Part shown: positions 60,193 to 64,000 of the stretch, one piece after another
Numbering within the stretch: position 1 is the stretch's first letter
How the letters are laid out: every line of letters begins with the position of its first letter
Source of the DNA: BRH-c25 sp012519325
Lineage (GTDB): Bacteria; Bacillota; Clostridia; Lutisporales; Lutisporaceae
Assembly: GCA_050950645.1 (NCBI GenBank)
Contig: JBMNHZ010000010.1
Span: 201,358 to 265,357 of the forward strand
Direction: 5' to 3'
DNA: 64,000 bases
Notes under the pieces: model-generated
What the model saw: only the letters and a program-made list of their open reading frames with translations
What the model was told of the DNA's origin: nothing
The model's database searches: none
Made by a program: the position numbers and the translations under genes

Positions 60193-61554
60193 TCATTCAA
60201 CAATAAGACTGTCCGCTTTCTCAAAAATCTCTTTCTGCTTACCCTTCGGGAGCCGGTCAATATAGTTTTTCAAATATTGCCGCAATGCCATTTCCGCTTC
60301 CGATAAATCCACAGCCTGTATATCAGATTTAAATGGGTGCCTCCTTACTAATGCAGCAATCTCTACATCTCCAAGGATACTAAAAACCGAAGTAATTTCT
60401 TCTTCATTGAGCATTGCATCAAATAATAAATCCTCCAAATCCTCAAAGGATTTTACTTTTTCTTTTATAAGCGCAAGCTTATCGGATGAATGACGGCATA
60501 CAAGCAATTCGTCAATGAGTTTTCTGTAATTCTCATCATGCATTTTCGCCCCGGATACAAAACGGATTCCGGGTTTCAAATCCGGTATAGCCTTCGATAC
60601 GAAGGTTTTATCCAGAGTATTCGTCCTTACTGCATGAAGGATATTGGTTGTAATTTTCGGCAGGCTTTTTTCTATATATCTTCCAAGAGGAAGATTTTCA
60701 ATATTCAGCTCTTCAAGCACTTTTCCGGCTGTCTCGCGGATTTTCAAAGCAAGCAAATGATCGTTATACTCCGATAGTTCATAATGGATATACTTAATAT
60801 CTTCCGCTGTAATACCCAGTTTCACAACGCTGCGGTTTGAAAGGGAGCACCCCAGCGCTGCCGTCAATACCAGTTCAAAAATATTAATAAGCAGTTCCTT
60901 ATACTCTTTATCATATCCGTAAAGAAGATAGTGGATATCCGACTCATCGAAATTCCTGCAAAACGCGTTTTCATAAAATAGATTTTCAAGATACTTCTGT
61001 ATGAATTCGATTCCCGCCAGGTCAATAACAGGGTTGCAAAGCTGATAGTCAATAGATGCGGGAATCTCATGAGCCTCATAATCGGGATTATATGCCTTGA
61101 AGAAGCTTTTAATCCCTTCGTTTATTGTTGAATTATAGGAATAATTGGGTGTAGCCAATTTATTCTTCTGAACCAGATTATAAATATGCTTTGCGGAACG
61201 AAGCCTGACATTAATTAGTTTTCTGCCCTTTTGATACATTTCTGAAGCACTTGACTTTTTTAGTTCACTGACTGCGAAATCAACATCAGGCAGCGACTTC
61301 AAATATAGTCCTATTGTATAGAGGTTGGATTTCATTATGCTTTCGGCAGCTTCCACTCTTATGGAGCTGCTTTCACCGCCGTTGTATCTTTCACATTTAT
61401 ATGCCAAAAAATGAATGCACTGCAGTTGAATGCTCTCTATTTCAGAGTCGCATAAAAGCCCATGGGAATATGCCTCCTGCAGGATTGAAGTAAAGTATTG
61501 CTCACCGCTTAACTTATTACTGTCAATGATATGACGTTTTTCAATATTCGCCAT
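60193..61554 (-). CDS. DUF6179 family protein
   Basis: A 453-residue soluble, helix-rich protein, recalled as DUF6179: QYFTSILQEAYSHGLLCDSE near the start, IQLQCIHFLAYKCERYNGGE-SSS, and EEEITSVFSILGDVEIAALV near the end. Nothing indicates a catalytic site. The start is ATG 61554, six bases after GAGGAGG; upstream ATGs at 61560 and 61569 are too close. It overlaps the end of the DUF6323 gene by 14 bases; the two families occur together in Clostridia. Function unknown. Confidence 0.72.
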   Translation of the reverse strand: MANIEKRHIIDSNKLSGEQYFTSILQEAYSHGLLCDSEIESIQLQCIHFLAYKCERYNGGESSSIRVEAAESIMKSNLYTIGLYLKSLPDVDFAVSELKKSSASEMYQKGRKLINVRLRSAKHIYNLVQKNKLATPNYSYNSTINEGIKSFFKAYNPDYEAHEIPASIDYQLCNPVIDLAGIEFIQKYLENLFYENAFCRNFDESDIHYLLYGYDKEYKELLINIFELVLTAALGCSLSNRSVVKLGITAEDIKYIHYELSEYNDHLLALKIRETAGKVLEELNIENLPLGRYIEKSLPKITTNILHAVRTNTLDKTFVSKAIPDLKPGIRFVSGAKMHDENYRKLIDELLVCRHSSDKLALIKEKVKSFEDLEDLLFDAMLNEEEITSVFSILGDVEIAALVRRHPFKSDIQAVDLSEAEMALRQYLKNYIDRLPKGKQKEIFEKADSLIVE

Positions 61555-62032
61555 CTTCATCCTCCTCATCCGGCAGCTGGTTCTCCGAATAATCAGGAGG
61601 ATACCCGTACCTTATATTCCGCGCCATATTGGCAAGCTCCCGCCCCGAAAGCAATTCCAGGGAACCCTGGCATTTACCGTCAAAGCTGTTCTTCATGAAT
61701 TTTATCAAATCATCATCACTCATCAAATCAAGGGTTTCATTTTTATAATAATAAAATATTTCCGTAAGCTCATGAATTGTTTCAGCATAGTTGTGCATTG
61801 AAATATACGGAGAGTCGCAAAATCCCCTGATTATCTTATGGATGGCACCGCCCCCGAATTCAATCCTTCCGCTGCTTTTTAAAGCAATATTGCGAGTTTC
61901 AGCCAGTCTGGCAGCATCTGAGGGGGACAAAGCCAATCCGTATTCAGATGTAAATTCGTTGCATTTTTGGATCTCTTCAATCGCTTGTTTTTGTATCAAC
62001 GATGCAGGTGTACTCATAATTTCAAATGTCAT
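61541..62032 (-). CDS. DUF6323 family protein
   Basis: A 163-residue protein, recalled as DUF6323: FTSEYGLALSPSDAARLAET, RIEFGGGAIHKIIRGFCDSP, FYYYKNETLDLMSDDDLIKF and FDGKCQGSLELLSGRELA. The tail is acidic (LPDEEDEDGEY). ATG 62032 follows GGGAGGTGA. First gene of a two-gene operon with DUF6179; function unknown. Confidence 0.72.
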   Translation of the reverse strand: MTFEIMSTPASLIQKQAIEEIQKCNEFTSEYGLALSPSDAARLAETRNIALKSSGRIEFGGGAIHKIIRGFCDSPYISMHNYAETIHELTEIFYYYKNETLDLMSDDDLIKFMKNSFDGKCQGSLELLSGRELANMARNIRYGYPPDYSENQLPDEEDEDGEY

Positions 62033-62084
62033 AGGCAGTCACCTCCCATGTAAAACTTTGACTGAAAAAACTTTTATTATCCTA

Positions 62085-62113
62085 TTGACATTTTTTCTTA
62101 AATGTGCTATAGT
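62085..62113 (+). promoter_or_regulatory. Sigma-A promoter pointing into a gene-free region
   Basis: TTGACA (62085-62090), a 17-base spacer and TATAGT (62108-62113). The expected start is near 62120. No plus-strand coding gene follows before the convergent gene at 62463. Confidence 0.75.
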
Positions 62114-62195
62114 ATAATTGGGTTATTGTATGCTTATATTTATTCGTATCTTTTAATATACCATTACAAAATGAAAAATGCAATAGATCTACTAT

Positions 62196-62224
62196 AAAAA
62201 GCGATACTTGTATTCGCTTTTTTT
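62196..62224 (+). terminator. Intrinsic terminator, inner
   Basis: aaaaagcga / tcgcttttt with loop tacttgtat and trailing Ts, about 75 bases after the expected start of the orphan promoter. Confidence 0.8.
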
Positions 62225-62383
62225 CGTATGAGAAATTATAATTTTCTATACGATAGGAGATGCAAGGGGGAAAAGCCCCCTGCCATTCAAGAAGGGTGAT
62301 TATGCATAAAAAAAGCTGAACATAACACTTAGGATTAAACATAAGTAAAACCCTGGCATTATATTCAGCAGCCTATATGTGAA

Positions 62384-62457
62384 CAGCCGGTATTGGTAAA
62401 CACAAACATGGCTTCCAATTGCCTGAAGCCATATTGGTTTAGGCCGGCTGGTTTTTT
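62384..62457 (+). terminator. Intrinsic terminator, outer
   Basis: Nested stem cagccgg/ccggctg with inner atggcttc/gaagccat, followed on the plus strand by ggtttttt. No matching T run exists on the minus strand, so it serves plus-strand transcription. Confidence 0.7.
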
Positions 62458-62462
62458 AGCCT

Positions 62463-62954
62463 TTATTTTTTCTGCTGCCCACTTTTTGTAATTATTACTA
62501 TCCCGATTATTATCAGTATAATAGGCAGCAGATAATCCTTAATGTCAAATCTAATATATGACCCTAAGATTGATGAAAGTCCTATCCCTCCTAGAATAAC
62601 CACGGGTATGAGCAGCCCCTTGTCACGGTTTCCGAAAATGTATAACTCAAAAAGCCCCACTGCTATACCTATCAGGAACAGCGGCCACAGGTTAGTCATA
62701 ATATGCCATCCAAAAAAAACATTTGCATAAAATAGCGCACCATAAGTAGTCAGTATACCTCCCGGTACAAGTATTCCGGGATTCTTGTCAATGCCGGTAA
62801 AAAACGCAAAATGTATATATATCCCCGGAACCAGCAGTGCCAACGGCCATAAATAATTCCATGAAAAATTCAGATACCCAAAGTTTGACATCAGAAACAA
62901 TACACCCAATGCAATTAAAACTGCTCCAATTACTATATTTGAATTCCTGTTCAT
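62463..62954 (-). CDS. LiaF-type transmembrane protein (DUF5668-like)
   Basis: A 163-residue membrane protein with two similar blocks of paired helices: IVIGAVLIALGVLFLMSNFG with YLWPLALLVPGIYIHF, and LWPLFLIGIAVGLFELYIFG with YLLPIILIIIGIVIIT. It looks like the N-terminal membrane region of LiaF/LiaI envelope-stress proteins without the soluble domain. ATG 62954 follows GAGGAGGAA. Monocistronic. Confidence 0.75.
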   Translation of the reverse strand: MNRNSNIVIGAVLIALGVLFLMSNFGYLNFSWNYLWPLALLVPGIYIHFAFFTGIDKNPGILVPGGILTTYGALFYANVFFGWHIMTNLWPLFLIGIAVGLFELYIFGNRDKGLLIPVVILGGIGLSSILGSYIRFDIKDYLLPIILIIIGIVIITKSGQQKK

Positions 62955-63107
62955 ATTATTCCTCCTCTATTGGACTTCCGTATTACCTTCTATATATTAT
63001 ACGATGCTATTAGATAAATGTCTGATGGGAATTCATATTTGCCTCTGCATATTAGAAGTGGTACTATAATTACTATGAAATAATACCACAAAAAAACGGA
63101 GGAATAT

Positions 63108-63689
63108 ATGAAAGACGTTGTCAGGAAACAAGTACTGCAAGCAAGAAACAGGTTATCAGCAGAAGAGGTATGCCTCCTTAGTGAAAAAGTACTCAACAAT
63201 TTAAGAAAACAAAGCTTTTTCAATAACTCAGCCCACATAATGGTATATCTTGATTTTAGGAATGAGGTTAAGACAGATTTAATAATAAATTATTGCCTTG
63301 AGAACAATAAAAATGTATATGTACCCATTTGTATACCGGAAACTCATGAGCTTTGCATTTCTGGAATAACAAGCCTTGAGGAGCTTCAATCAGGCCATTT
63401 CGGCATACGGGAGCCAAAGCCGGAATACATCCGCCTATTCGACAGCAGGCTTGTTGATCTGCTTCTCGTTCCGGGAGCAGCCTTTGACAGCTCGGGAAAT
63501 AGAATAGGCTATGGTGCGGGCTATTATGACAGGTTTATGAGGCGCCTTGAGCCTGGGGTCACAAAGGCCGCTCTTGCATATTCCTTTCAAATCATAGATA
63601 CTGTTCCCTCAGGCGAGTATGACATACCCATGGATTACATAGTTACTGAGAAAGGCACCATAAGCTGTACCAATAATAAACCGAGGTGA
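63108..63689 (+). CDS. fthC: 5-formyltetrahydrofolate cyclo-ligase
   Basis: A 193-residue enzyme that makes 5,10-methenyl-THF from 5-formyl-THF with ATP. Signatures: VRKQVLQARNRL at the start, FGIREPKPE, LLLVPGAAFDSSGNRIGYGAG with GYYDRFM (phosphate loop) and AYSFQI. ATG 63108 follows CGGAGGAA. The chromate transporter gene starts five bases after its stop. Confidence 0.94.
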   Translation: MKDVVRKQVLQARNRLSAEEVCLLSEKVLNNLRKQSFFNNSAHIMVYLDFRNEVKTDLIINYCLENNKNVYVPICIPETHELCISGITSLEELQSGHFGIREPKPEYIRLFDSRLVDLLLVPGAAFDSSGNRIGYGAGYYDRFMRRLEPGVTKAALAYSFQIIDTVPSGEYDIPMDYIVTEKGTISCTNNKPR

Positions 63690-63693
63690 TATT

Positions 63694-64000
63694 ATGCTGT
63701 TAGATATTTTTCTTACATTTTTCAAGATAGGTTCCTTTACAATAGGCGGAGGTTATGCAATGCTTCCCATTATTCAGAGAGAGGTTGTCGGCAATAAGAA
63801 ATGGCTTGGGGAAGAGGAATTTCTGGATTCCATTGCAGTAACCAACAGCCTGCCGGGCCCTCTGGCTATCAATTGCGCTACTTTTGTCGGCTACAGAACA
63901 GCAGGGTATGCAGGAGCAGCCGCAGCCGCTCTGGGAGCAGTCATGCCCTCTTTCCTTATAATACTTGTAATAGCTATATTTTTTGCTTCTTTCAGGGAAT
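63694..64000 (+). CDS. chrA: Chromate transporter family protein, N-terminal part (cut by window edge)
   Basis: The first 102 codons of a ChrA-type half-transporter. FFKIGSFTIGGGYAMLPIIQ at residues 9-28 and DSIAVTNSLPGPLAINCATF (about residues 45-64) are the family's double-glycine and N-PGP motifs. ATG 63694 follows GAGGTGAT. Short ChrA proteins usually come as gene pairs, so a second half may lie to the right. The substrate need not be chromate. Confidence 0.9.
   Translation, partial: MLLDIFLTFFKIGSFTIGGGYAMLPIIQREVVGNKKWLGEEEFLDSIAVTNSLPGPLAINCATFVGYRTAGYAGAAAAALGAVMPSFLIILVIAIFFASFRE

Larger units (their letters stand above)
62120..62458 (+). ncRNA. Candidate structured non-coding RNA
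   Basis: Downstream of the promoter the plus strand shows successive hairpins: aaaaagcga/tcgcttttt with a T tail (62196-62224, intrinsic terminator); cgtat-gagaaa/tttct-atacg (62225-62252); gca-ggggg/ccccc-tgc (62262-62283); gctgaa/ttcagc enclosing actta/taagt (62315-62369); and cagccgg/ccggctg enclosing atggcttc/gaagccat, followed by gtttttt (62384-62457). A product of about 105 bases or, with read-through, about 340 bases is possible. No tmRNA, RNase P, SRP or 6S landmarks were found. A tiny ORF (MHKKS) at 62302 has a ribosome binding site. Confidence 0.5.

Noticed and set aside
62082..62342. 86-codon minus-strand ORF
   Set aside because: No ribosome binding site and no family match; lies over the orphan promoter and hairpins.
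62120..62458. tmRNA, RNase P or 6S RNA identity for the structured region
   Set aside because: The size is right for some, but the conserved core sequences and end pairings of these RNAs are absent.
1..64000. tRNA or rRNA genes
   Set aside because: No GGTTCGAATCC-type T-loop with matching acceptor stem and no rRNA-like stretch was found on either strand.

Overview
The window reads as chromosomal DNA of an anaerobic, spore-forming member of the Clostridia, probably a relative of Acetivibrio / Ruminiclostridium (inferred from gene content, not from a search). Pointers are the spore genes (spoIVFA/spoIVFB-like pair, cwlJ-gerQ pair), a six-gene Rnf complex, bifurcating-hydrogenase-type NADH subunits, a sensory-type [FeFe] hydrogenase locus, rubrerythrin, strong AGGAGG ribosome binding sites and moderately AT-rich DNA. 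No tRNA, rRNA, CRISPR array, intact transposase or prophage was seen.

Layout. 1-13.6 kb, all minus strand: the shape and division block in transcription order (DUF4321, maf, radC, mreB, mreC, mreD, PBP2, minC, minD, minE, M23 SpoIVFA-like, M50 SpoIVFB-like, two radical-SAM-linked genes, RNase G running off the left edge). 13.7-18.9 kb: rnfCDGEAB. 19.1-26.4 kb: a frameshifted DUF3189 gene, then the NADH-linked iron-sulfur flavoprotein operon (NuoE, ATPase, 2Fe-2S protein, NuoF) and upstream of it DRTGG - ATPase - [FeFe] hydrogenase-like - DRTGG - PHP, a probable redox or H2 sensing unit. 26.7-46 kb: mixed housekeeping and accessory genes (lytic transglycosylase, HD-GYP, fructose-bisphosphate aldolase, DnaJ, NhaC antiporter, glycosyltransferase, rubrerythrin, MalQ, methionine sulfoxide reductase, DNA glycosylase, D-serine ammonia-lyase, spore cortex hydrolase with GerQ). 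46.2-49.9 kb: copper operon copA-copZ-csoR. 50-55 kb: TPM/LemA pair, truncated chemoreceptor, ABC exporter. 55-60 kb: an arsenic-type region with ACR3, two ArsR regulators and two DUF318 permeases. 60-64 kb: DUF6179/DUF6323 pair, a structured non-coding candidate, LiaF-like membrane protein, 5-formyl-THF cyclo-ligase and the start of a chromate transporter.

Things that stand out. (1) The minus-strand permease at 55425-56441 has one in-frame TGA exactly where its family has a conserved cysteine (TPF-C-SCSS): either a selenoprotein or a nonsense mutation. (2) A dispersed palindromic element (perfect arms of about 26 bp around an ACTGAAAGC loop) occurs four times in full plus one fragment; two copies abut remnants of broken genes. 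(3) A textbook sigma-A promoter at 62085-62113 points into a gene-free, hairpin-rich stretch that ends in intrinsic terminators: a candidate non-coding RNA. (4) Several genes carry single-base indels, mostly losses inside homopolymers (DUF3189, plus-strand permease, a small gene in the arsenic operon); they may be real decay or assembly error.

How the genes work together. Rnf couples reduced ferredoxin to NAD+ and an ion gradient. The neighbouring NuoE/NuoF-type proteins handle NADH and iron-sulfur electrons, and the hydrogenase-like protein with its ATPase and DRTGG partners looks regulatory. No catalytic hydA lies next to the NuoF gene. NhaC would use the ion gradient for pH and sodium homeostasis.
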